From an uncultured Ilyobacter sp. (GTDB lineage Bacteria; Fusobacteriota; Fusobacteriia; Fusobacteriales; Fusobacteriaceae): a stretch of 64,000 bases of DNA. The stretch is taken from assembly GCF_963668515.1 (NCBI RefSeq), contig NZ_OY764866.1, positions 186,001-250,000 on the forward strand. The letters run 5' to 3'. The translations under genes and the position numbers were made by a program. The notes beneath the pieces are model-generated. The model saw only the letters and a program-made list of their open reading frames with translations, had not been told where the DNA came from and ran no database searches. Positions 17,437-24,521 of the stretch are shown one piece after another; the stretch's first letter is position 1; every line of letters starts with the position of its first letter.

Positions 17437-18201
17437 TTATTTTTTCATATGATTGTGTGCAAAATAGCAGCACCCTATGGCCCCGTTGAACTGGGGATCA
17501 TTTACCTCTGTTATTTTGTCATAGTCGTTTTTCAGGTACTTTTTAATGGCTTCGTTTTGAGCCACTCCACCGGTCACCACCAGGTTTCTTCCACGAAACT
17601 TTGTAAGAAGAGGTTTAAGTCTTTTATACATAGAGTAGTTTACTCCGGCACAGAGTCTCTCTAATGAGACCCCTTCAGCTATACATCCTATGAGTTCAGA
17701 CTCTGAAAAAACTGCACAGGTAGAATTTAGTTCTACGGGATTTTCATGATGTTTTGATAGCTCTTCTAAGGGAGTTTCTAATACAGTACTCATATTTTCG
17801 AGATATCTTCCGCAAGAGGCAGCACACTTGTCATTTAGGTCAAGGTCGGTAGATATCCCCTTTTCTACCTTCACCACTTTTACGTCCTGTCCCCCTATAT
17901 CTAATAGGATAAAGTCCTTTAGACCGCTCTGAAAGGAAGCCCCGTAGACATGGGCCTTTATCTCGTTTATAGGGGTAAAAGTCTCTAAATCTGTGTTATT
18001 ACGTCCGTATCCTGTAGACACAGCCCGGTCTACCTCGTCTATTCCCAGTTTTTTTAGATCAACTAGGATTTTCCCGTCATAGGAGCAGTAGTCCCGGTAA
18101 AATGACACTGTGCTCACCTTGAGTTTTTTCAAGAGTTTCATCTCTTCCATGACGGCTATCTTTACCTCTCGACTTCCTAAATCTATTCCTACAACTTTCA
18201 A
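17437..18201 (-). CDS. HgdC/BcrAD-type Fe-S activator ATPase in the queuosine operon
   Basis: A 254-residue ASKHA-fold ATPase of the 2-hydroxyacyl-CoA dehydratase activator family. It shows the phosphate-1 motif VVGIDLGSREVKIAVME, LDIGGQDVKVVKVEKG, the two cluster cysteines in NDKCAASCGRYLE and STCAVFSESELIG, and the adenosine motif LVVTGGVAQN. These proteins form a dimer around one [4Fe-4S] cluster and use ATP to push single low-potential electrons into a partner protein, here most likely the HgdB-like product encoded just upstream. The start is TTG (18199-18201) with GGAGGAAAAAA before it. No hydroxyacyl-CoA genes are nearby; the downstream genes make preQ0. Confidence 0.85.
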   Translation of the reverse strand: MKVVGIDLGSREVKIAVMEEMKLLKKLKVSTVSFYRDYCSYDGKILVDLKKLGIDEVDRAVSTGYGRNNTDLETFTPINEIKAHVYGASFQSGLKDFILLDIGGQDVKVVKVEKGISTDLDLNDKCAASCGRYLENMSTVLETPLEELSKHHENPVELNSTCAVFSESELIGCIAEGVSLERLCAGVNYSMYKRLKPLLTKFRGRNLVVTGGVAQNEAIKKYLKNDYDKITEVNDPQFNGAIGCCYFAHNHMKK

Positions 18202-18213
18202 TTTTTTCCTCCG

Positions 18214-19206
18214 CTAACTTTTTAAATCATGAAGCATATCCAAGAATGCCTCTAGACGAAGCTTTGTCCTGGCATCTAGGGAATTTAGCTTATCCCCCTC
18301 TATATTCATCACAGGTATATCTAGTTTTTCCTTTAGAATAATGTCCTCTATGGCCCTGTGGCAGAATGCCTGGGTATAGTGGATTATCCCGTCTAGTTTT
18401 CTGAGCTTTATCTGTTCTGTGATATCCTTCAGTCTGTACTCGATATCATAGGGATAGGTGTAGTCGTAATACTGTTCAAAGATATTTTCTGCTTCAACAG
18501 CTCTGGGGAAAGCAAACTCCCTCTGTACTTCATTGTATACAAATCTTGCATCAAATTTTTCTACGAAATGGTGAAGGTCTCCCTGCATAGGAGGCACCCC
18601 TAAATATCCGAGCCGGAGCTTCTTCGGTTTTTTCTCTCTTTTTTCTATCTGGTTTATTTTTCCCTTGAGAAATTCACCGTATTTTTCCATGTTCCCGTCA
18701 AAATCACTGAGGCACAGCTGGAAAAGGTGATTTTCAAAACCATCTGCTTTCTCATCTATATAAGTCAGTTCATCAAGTCTTATGGCATCTTTTCTCAATA
18801 GGTTTATCTCTTGTCTCACTTTTTCTACATCTTCTAACGAGACTCTGAAATTATCCATAAATTTACTTATCTCTCTTTTTACTGATTCTCTGGTGTGGCA
18901 GTGGGGAAATGCGAAGGGATGTCCCTTTACTCCCTTACTTTTCAGGACCTCTAAGAGAACCTTTGTGTTTGAACAGTCTCCCTCTGTGACCCCTATAATC
19001 TCAGTAATATTATTTTCTAGGCACGCCCCGTATATGCCCTTTATCCAGGCACACATACTCTTTGGGAAGCCGCCTCTTTCAGCTATATCTATATATCTAT
19101 AATACTCATCAGAAGTTATAAAAAGGTTGTTTAGGTCTACAGGTGTATATCCTGCAGCGATTAGAACTTCTGTGGGCACTGTCGTTGTTATTCCGATTTT
19201 TTTCAT
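18214..19206 (-). CDS. HgdB-like (2-hydroxyacyl-CoA dehydratase/double-cubane family) protein, first gene of the queuosine operon
   Basis: A 330-residue protein of the COG1775/HgdB superfamily, which binds Fe-S clusters and accepts electrons from an HgdC-type ATPase. It has GITTTVPTEVLIAAGYTPVDLNN (the family N-terminus), SMCAWIKGIYGACLEN, GVTEGDCSNT, FPHCHTRES and HYTQAFCHRAIED. This gives six cysteines, of which those in CAW, GDCSN and AFCHR sit where cluster ligands lie in relatives. It is shorter than dehydratase subunits (about 375-430 residues) and stands alone, which favours a single-subunit reductase of the double-cubane type over a real dehydratase. AGGAG precedes the ATG. The transcript leader contains a preQ1-type riboswitch, tying the gene to queuosine. 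Confidence 0.78.
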   Translation of the reverse strand: MKKIGITTTVPTEVLIAAGYTPVDLNNLFITSDEYYRYIDIAERGGFPKSMCAWIKGIYGACLENNITEIIGVTEGDCSNTKVLLEVLKSKGVKGHPFAFPHCHTRESVKREISKFMDNFRVSLEDVEKVRQEINLLRKDAIRLDELTYIDEKADGFENHLFQLCLSDFDGNMEKYGEFLKGKINQIEKREKKPKKLRLGYLGVPPMQGDLHHFVEKFDARFVYNEVQREFAFPRAVEAENIFEQYYDYTYPYDIEYRLKDITEQIKLRKLDGIIHYTQAFCHRAIEDIILKEKLDIPVMNIEGDKLNSLDARTKLRLEAFLDMLHDLKS

Positions 19207-19226
19207 GTGACTCCTTTCTGTGGAAA

Positions 19227-19339
19227 ATAAAAAAAGGCAGAAAATTCTGCCCTAGACAAACGAAAACTTAGTTCTTGAGATTCCTCAAAAACTTAGCCCT
19301 AGTTTTGTTTAGAGACAGGATGGTACAAATAAACTGTCT
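19227..19339 (-). promoter_or_regulatory. preQ1-I riboswitch with transcription terminator (queuosine operon leader)
   Basis: Read on the minus strand, P1 is AGACAG (19339-19334) pairing with CUGUCU (19318-19313) around a 15-nt loop with GUACC. Next comes the tail CUAAACAAAACUAGGG (19312-19297), very like the A-rich preQ1-I tail that closes the pseudoknot. A terminator follows: GGCAGAA/UUCUGCC (19251-19236) and U7. The alternative fold is clear: the P1 3' strand plus the tail (CUGUCU, AAAC, AAAAC) can pair with GUUUU-c-GUUU-gucua-GGGCAG (19267-19247), destroying the terminator. So ligand binding should favour termination (OFF). The aptamer assignment rests on motif and operon content, not on a covariance search. 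Confidence 0.72.
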
Positions 19340-19356
19340 ATTAATATTTATGAATT

Positions 19357-19362
19357 ATTATA
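19357..19362 (-). promoter_or_regulatory. -10 box of the queuosine operon promoter
   Basis: TATAAT on the minus strand, about 18 bp upstream of the aptamer P1 stem, so the leader would start just before the riboswitch. No good -35 hexamer is visible. The 19363-19568 stretch beyond it holds nothing else recognised. Confidence 0.45.
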
Positions 19363-19568
19363 TCATATTTCATATAAAATATAAAGCGGTAAAAATCTTT
19401 GATTTTATTGAAAAAAAGAGGGAGATCTGTCATTGTTATTTTTTATCAAATTTTTATAGACTCAAACTTAACAACTGGTTTTAAGGCCTTTGGTTTTAGA
19501 AAAAATTTCTGACATATGAGTGACATAGAGCTGACATAGACTTGCCATAAATCAATAATAGAATTCCT

Positions 19569-19733
19569 TCAACAACAAGTTTTGTGGATATATGGAATTA
19601 CGTCAACTTCAATGCCATTTGTTTTTAATGTAGATAAAACAGTAGATATTCTAAGTAATTCCGAATCTATACTAGCCCCACAAATACCAGTAGAACAAAA
19701 CATAGCGGATTCAAAGATCTGTATTTTTTTCAT
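19569..19733 (-). pseudogene. arsD: Truncated arsD (arsenite metallochaperone), 54 codons
   Basis: The frame opens with MKKIQIFESAMFCSTGICG and continues SIDSELLRISTVLSTLKTNGIEVD, the unmistakable ArsD N-terminus. It ends at a stop after KTCC, about half the usual length of 110-120 residues. ArsD uses Cys12, Cys13 and Cys18 to hold As(III); here position 12 is Phe, while 13 and 18 remain. The gene has AAGGAA before its ATG and lies 56 bp after acr3, as third gene of an arsR-acr3-arsD operon. No arsA partner is present, so function is doubtful. Confidence 0.75.
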
Positions 19734-19789
19734 AGTTATTTCCTTCAAATCAATTTTAATAATTTATTTTAGTCATCTAGGCCGTACTC

Positions 19790-20839
19790 TTACAAAACTT
19801 CTTTATTGAACCATCCCTTGGTTTTATTTGCAATTTTTACCAGTGTTAACATTACAGGTACTTCAACTAAAACACCTACAACTGTTGCCAGTGTAGCTCC
19901 AGAATTAAGGCCGAAGATTGATATGGCAACCGCCACTGCCAGTTCAAAAAAGTTACTGGCTCCTATCAATCCAGCAGGTGCAGCAATATCATGAGTCGTA
20001 TCCCATTTTTTTGCCCAGTAATAGGCAAAGAAGAATATGAAAAACGTCTGTATAACAAGGGGTATTGCTATTATTAGTATATGAAGTGGGTTTTTCAGTA
20101 TTATCTCACCTTGAAATGAGAAAATAATTACTAGAGTTAACAGAAGTCCCGATATTGTTATATTACTGAATTTCGGCAAAAATTTATTCTCGAAGTAGTC
20201 CATCCCTCTGTTTTTTATAACTGATTTACGTACTGTATATCCTGCTGCAAAGGGAATCACTACAAATAAGAAGACAGATAAAAACAGAGTGTCGTAAGGA
20301 ACTGCTATGTTGCTCATTCCAAGCAGTACAGCAACTATAGGAGTAAAGGCAAAAAGTATGATTATATCATTTACTGCTACTTGAACTAAGGTATATGCTG
20401 CATTACCTTTTGTGAGGTAACTCCATACAAAGACCATGGCCGTGCAGGGTGCTGCTCCAAGAATAACTGCTCCGGCAAGGTATTCAGTGGATAGGTCAGC
20501 AGGTATAAAGTTTTTAAATATTACTTTGAAAAATAGGTAAGCTATAAAATACATGCTAAAGGGTTTTATCAACCAGTTGGTTACAATTGTTATGGTAAGA
20601 CCTTTCGGTTGTTTTGCACTGTGGAGTATACTTGAAAAATCAATTTTCAGCATCATTGGAAAGATCATCATCCATATCAATATTGCTATGGGTAGAGATA
20701 CATTGGCATATTCAAACTTACTTAAAAAATTTGGAATCCAAGGGAAAAATTGTCCTATAGACACTCCGGCTACTATGCACAAAGTCACCCATACCGTCAG
20801 ATATCTTTCGAAAAAACCAATTCCAGTTTGTTTACTCAT
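19790..20839 (-). CDS. acr3: ACR3-family arsenite efflux permease
   Basis: A 349-residue inner-membrane protein with ten hydrophobic segments. The family signatures are GAVILGAAPCTAMVFVWSYLTKG (the conserved Cys in TM4) and APAGLIGASNFFELAVAVAISIFG with the TM9 Glu. It exports As(III), probably by proton exchange. AAGGAGG precedes the ATG. It is the second gene of the ars operon, 29 bp after arsR; the downstream arsD is broken. Confidence 0.92.
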   Translation of the reverse strand: MSKQTGIGFFERYLTVWVTLCIVAGVSIGQFFPWIPNFLSKFEYANVSLPIAILIWMMIFPMMLKIDFSSILHSAKQPKGLTITIVTNWLIKPFSMYFIAYLFFKVIFKNFIPADLSTEYLAGAVILGAAPCTAMVFVWSYLTKGNAAYTLVQVAVNDIIILFAFTPIVAVLLGMSNIAVPYDTLFLSVFLFVVIPFAAGYTVRKSVIKNRGMDYFENKFLPKFSNITISGLLLTLVIIFSFQGEIILKNPLHILIIAIPLVIQTFFIFFFAYYWAKKWDTTHDIAAPAGLIGASNFFELAVAVAISIFGLNSGATLATVVGVLVEVPVMLTLVKIANKTKGWFNKEVL

Positions 20840-20868
20840 GAGTATTACCTCCTTATATAAAATAGCTG

Positions 20869-21198
20869 CTATTCACAGCTTATTGAACCAATGCTAATTT
20901 TTTCCAGGTCTTCAGTAAAAATCCCTTCTTTTAATTCATTTTCCAGAATCTCTTTTATAAAAGGATAATCTTCTAAAAGTTTTTCATTTATGTAGTAATA
21001 TACCCACTGAGCTTTTTTTTCACCAATTATCAGTTTTTCTTTTCTTAACCTACTGATATGTCTAGAGACATTTGATTGAGTTAGGCCAAGAGTTTGCTCT
21101 ATGTCACATACGCATAATTTATTTTTTCTATAAAGTATATTTAGAATACGCATTCTATTTTCATCAGCAAGAGTTTTTAAAATTTCTATAATATCCAT
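20869..21198 (-). CDS. arsR: ArsR-family metalloregulator
   Basis: A 109-residue winged-helix repressor: MDIIEILKTLADENRMRILN, KLCVCDIEQTLGLTQSNVSRHISRLRKE and the wing GEKKAQWVYYYIN. The CVCD motif at the start of the DNA-recognition region is the classic As(III)-binding Cys pair of ArsR type 1; a third Cys lies at the extreme C-terminus (SISCE). I start at the ATG with GGAGG (21196-21198), not at upstream in-frame codons. It should repress the ars operon by binding the AT-rich palindromic stretch ATATGCGTATAT just upstream. Confidence 0.88.
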   Translation of the reverse strand: MDIIEILKTLADENRMRILNILYRKNKLCVCDIEQTLGLTQSNVSRHISRLRKEKLIIGEKKAQWVYYYINEKLLEDYPFIKEILENELKEGIFTEDLEKISIGSISCE

Positions 21199-21223
21199 AA
21201 AAACCTCCAATAGCATTATATGA

Positions 21224-21235
21224 TTATATACGCAT
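21224..21235 (-). promoter_or_regulatory. Likely ArsR operator/promoter region
   Basis: The minus-strand upstream sequence contains the near-palindrome ATATGCGTATAT followed by two TATAAT-like boxes. No certain -35 is seen. The assignment to ArsR rests on position. Confidence 0.4.
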
Positions 21236-21312
21236 ATACTATCATGCAATTTTTCGTTTGTAAAGATATTTTAAGATGTTAAAAATTAGTTTTTGTCTAT
21301 AATTTAATTAAT

Positions 21313-21911
21313 TAACCTAAGTTGCTACCTTTATTAAATTAAAGTATTGAATTTATCGGGATTCGTTACTTTTCTCTTGAAAGAAGTTTAAGGAAACTCT
21401 GGAAAAATTTTCCAGAGTCGAGAGATATAGTTACAGAAATCTGTTCCTTATCTCTCAGAAAAGTTCAAGAATTTTCAAATGTCTAGGAAGTAGATATTTC
21501 TTTTATCGCCTTTGTAAGCTACAGTCCTCGGTTCCCTGCGGAACTTATTCTGTAGGACGGCTGAGTACAGGCTCTTTCCTGTATAAGCCCTGCGACTTGA
21601 AAATTCAAAAAATCTTCTCTATGAAACTCTTCTCCTGTCTCTGTGTCTTCTGTGACCAAAAGATTTTGTTATTATTCGTGTTAATTTCCCTATCTTTTAT
21701 TGGTGTTCATTCGTGATAAAATCTTTTGACTTTAATATCGCTCTCCTCCGTGATACTCTCTTCTTTTCTCTGTGGCCAAAAGGTTTTGTCCTTATTCGTG
21801 TTAATCTCCCTATCTTTTATTAGTCTCCATTCGTGACAAAATCTTTTGATTCTGATATTCAGATAAATTCAGTAATTTATAATAATTTTTTTTAAGTAGC
21901 AACTTAGGTTA
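21313..21911. mobile_element. 599-bp MITE-like element with perfect 16-bp terminal inverted repeats (mosaic repeat, locus 2)
   Basis: The ends TAACCTAAGTTGCTAC (21313-21328) and GTAGCAACTTAGGTTA (21896-21911) are exact reverse complements and are each bordered by TTAA, which could be a target duplication or part of the repeat. The interior has no gene. It contains, in order, a GTTACTTTTC hairpin remnant, a module with nested stems (CTACAG/CTGTAG around GTTCC/GGAAC, then TACAGG/CCTGTA; about 21517-21592), and two units of the 120-bp repeat in reverse orientation relative to loci 1 and 4. It sits between the ars promoter and a Tn3 scrap. Confidence 0.72.
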
Positions 21912-21942
21912 AATATACTAAATAAATGCCATAAATATCTGA

Positions 21943-22122
21943 AATACTCTTTATCTTGAAAAGGCGGTTAAATACAAGAAAGGTACTGGTGATTTTAAGG
22001 AGGAGCTGCTTTCCAACATATCTCCAATGGGATGGGAACATATAAAGTTTTTAAGTAAATACACCTTTAACTCAAATGAGGATATCTCTATAGAATTTTT
22101 AAGAGCACTAAATCTGCCATAA
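21943..22122 (+). pseudogene. tnpA: Tn3-family transposase C-terminal remnant
   Basis: Plus-strand frame NTLYLEKAVKYKK, then EELLSNISPMGWEHIKFLSKY, and a stop after RALNLP. This matches the conserved C-terminal signature of Tn3 transposases (WNTVYLERAV ... LSPLGWEHINLTGDY); the expected Trp before NTLYL is a TGA stop. Only about 60 codons survive. The remaining 100 bp to the next gene show no clear terminal repeat. It suggests the neighbouring ars genes once travelled on a Tn3-type transposon. Confidence 0.72.
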
Positions 22123-22226
22123 ACCTTGATATTAAAGGGATATCCCGTCATGAAAAATTTATTAGCGTTGTAAATCTGCATTTTCTTGACGGGGCTCCTA
22201 TTTATGTGCTGCACCAGAGGAGTTTT

Positions 22227-24521
22227 TTAATTTGAATTTTTACCTACTATTTCATGGATGTTAATCAAGGATATTAATCCAGCTAATGTAGATTCTGCAC
22301 CCTGATTCTTACTTACCCCATGAGAATCCAATCCGTCTCTACACCCACCATCTTCATAGTTATATATAGGGGTATTCAGGTCATTTTCCCCAAAAAACCA
22401 TGCCATGCATTTTTTAGCTTCATTTAGCCACCATTGGTCCTTCATAGTTCTATATACATGTAAGCAAGCATTGAGTAAGCACATAGCCTCTACCGGTTGT
22501 TGACCAAAGGTAGCTTTTTCTTTATCTTTAGCAAACCACCCCTCATTACCTATTACAGAAAGATGTCCCTCTGGAGCAGTTTGAATTTCTAGCAACCACT
22601 TCAAACACTGAATTCCTGTGTTATACATATCCTTATCGTCAATATATTCCCCAGCTAATATTAAAGCGTGGGGTAAAATTCCATTGGAATACGTAACGGT
22701 ATCCTCAAACCAAAGCCAATTACTCGTCGCTGTATCCCTATATAAACTATGAATTTTTTCAGCTAAAATCCTCTGAAATTCTTTTTTTTCTAGGTCTTCT
22801 GGATTTACTTCTAAATATTCCGACAAGCCCAGCACTGTAAAGGCCCAAGCTCTGGGAGAAGTAAAATCTGCCACTACAGAAAGTGCAGATGCGAACAAGT
22901 CCATAGCGATAGTACGGATAGATTCATCCATTATATTTTTAATTGTAACTCCCATAGCCCAAAGAGCTCTTCCATGAGAATCTTCACTTCCTATATTTTC
23001 TAACCATTTTCTGTCGTAGGACATGAAGTTTGCAAACCTCTTTGTCTTTTCATCAAAAGAATAATTTAAAAAGTCTAAATATTTCTCAATAAAAGGATAT
23101 ACCTCTCCATTCCCTTTGAGCTTGTAATACATAGATGTAGCGATCAGTGCTCTGGCATTATCATCTACACAATACCCATGAGTTAGGTCTGGAATAGTAT
23201 ATTTCGCATGTTGAATTATTCCTGTATCATCCGTCAGTATCTTTAGATATGATAAGTCTATCTCAGGTAATTCATAATTTTTTTTTGACGCTATTACATC
23301 CTCTCGTTTGTCTTTTTTTAATATGCTTTTTTTTGTAGGAAATATATCGGTATTCTTTTTCTCTTTGCACTCAGCTATTATCTTCAGATAACTCTTTGCA
23401 ACCTCCGACCAAATCATAGATCTAGCGTAATCGTAAGCCTTTTTTCTTATGTTTTGACGCTTCTCTGAATTTGCCAATAACATATTTATTTCTCTAGCTA
23501 AGCTCTCTGAATCTCTAAAGGGCACCAATATTCCTCTTTCCCCAGCTAACAGCTCTTCAGCATACCAAAACGGCGTAGACACCACTGCTGCCCCTGATCC
23601 AATGGCATAGGCTAAGGTTCCAGAAGTTATCTGTTCCCTATTCAAATATGGGATAGAATATATAGTGGATGTCTTTATATACCTTATAAGGGTATCTGGA
23701 TCCACAAATTTATCGCGAAAAATAACTTTTTTTTCTAAATTTAAACCCTTTATCTGCTCTTTTAATTTCTCCCTATATACATCTCCTGTTTTCTCTAAGA
23801 TACTGGGATGTGTTTTTCCCAGTATTAAATAAACTGCATTGGGATTTTTCTTTACAATAGCAGGCATTGCTTCGATCATCACTTCTAGACCTTTTCCAGG
23901 TCCCAAAAGACCAAAGGTAAGAATAACTTCTTTCCCTTCTAGACCAATTAGATCGTTATACATACCCTGCTCTTCATAGGGAGTATCTGGTATTCCATGG
24001 GGAACAAAAGCTATCATCTCTTTAGGAATTCCATATACTCTCGCCAATATATCGAAAGCTTTTTTGCTCATCACCAATAGCTTTTCAGAGTATTTTGCTA
24101 GAGCATTCATGACCTTTCTTTGACCGAAACTTGGATTTTCCAATACCGTATGAAGGTTAGTTAAGACAGGCATCTCTAACCTTTTCATCAGGTCTATAAT
24201 ATATTCTCCATCTGCACCACCATAGATTCCATACTCATGCTGAATAACTACAGCTCTATATTCATTCTCATTCAGGTACTGGGCTGCGTTAATATACTCT
24301 CCCCTATCACCTTCCTGAATTGCTAGTTTTACCTCTGAAGGATAGTCATACCCCTCTTTCCTGTCATTCATTGCTATATTTATTAATCTATTTTCCCCAC
24401 GTAATTCATTGGTTAATGCCTTACTCAGATCTGTTGTAAAAGTGGCTATCCCACACTGTCTTGGGAGATAATTCCCTATAACACCTATTTTTTCTTGTCC
24501 ATTTATAATCTTATTTATCAT
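22227..24521 (-). CDS. Two-domain protein: GT4 glycosyltransferase plus alpha/alpha-toroid glycosidase-like domain
   Basis: A 764-residue protein. Residues 1-400 are a GT-B transferase of family 4 type: RQCGIATFTTDLSKAL (acceptor domain), VIQHEYGIYGG, and the donor domain LTFGLLGPGKGLEVMIEAMPAI and SGTLAYAIGSGAAVVSTPFWYAEELL. The usual EX7E second Glu is not obvious. Residues about 430-760 form helical repeats with ILTDDTGIIQHAKYTIPDLTHGYCVDDNARAL, SHGRALWAMG, PRAWAFTVLG and WLWFEDTVTYSNGILPHAL, like an alpha/alpha-toroid glycan-processing domain. It is the last gene of a four-gene operon with two GH130-family genes; its ATG overlaps the preceding stop (ATGA). Confidence 0.78.
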   Translation of the reverse strand: MINKIINGQEKIGVIGNYLPRQCGIATFTTDLSKALTNELRGENRLINIAMNDRKEGYDYPSEVKLAIQEGDRGEYINAAQYLNENEYRAVVIQHEYGIYGGADGEYIIDLMKRLEMPVLTNLHTVLENPSFGQRKVMNALAKYSEKLLVMSKKAFDILARVYGIPKEMIAFVPHGIPDTPYEEQGMYNDLIGLEGKEVILTFGLLGPGKGLEVMIEAMPAIVKKNPNAVYLILGKTHPSILEKTGDVYREKLKEQIKGLNLEKKVIFRDKFVDPDTLIRYIKTSTIYSIPYLNREQITSGTLAYAIGSGAAVVSTPFWYAEELLAGERGILVPFRDSESLAREINMLLANSEKRQNIRKKAYDYARSMIWSEVAKSYLKIIAECKEKKNTDIFPTKKSILKKDKREDVIASKKNYELPEIDLSYLKILTDDTGIIQHAKYTIPDLTHGYCVDDNARALIATSMYYKLKGNGEVYPFIEKYLDFLNYSFDEKTKRFANFMSYDRKWLENIGSEDSHGRALWAMGVTIKNIMDESIRTIAMDLFASALSVVADFTSPRAWAFTVLGLSEYLEVNPEDLEKKEFQRILAEKIHSLYRDTATSNWLWFEDTVTYSNGILPHALILAGEYIDDKDMYNTGIQCLKWLLEIQTAPEGHLSVIGNEGWFAKDKEKATFGQQPVEAMCLLNACLHVYRTMKDQWWLNEAKKCMAWFFGENDLNTPIYNYEDGGCRDGLDSHGVSKNQGAESTLAGLISLINIHEIVGKNSN

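Noticed and set aside
17437..19206. True 2-hydroxyglutaryl-CoA dehydratase (fermentation) genes
   Set aside because: Only one short HgdB-like subunit is present, with no HgdA, CoA-transferase or dehydrogenase, and the operon belongs to queuosine synthesis.
21951..22214. Minus-strand open frame near the Tn3 scrap
   Set aside because: The plus strand carries the conserved Tn3 signature; the minus frame has no ribosome site or homology.
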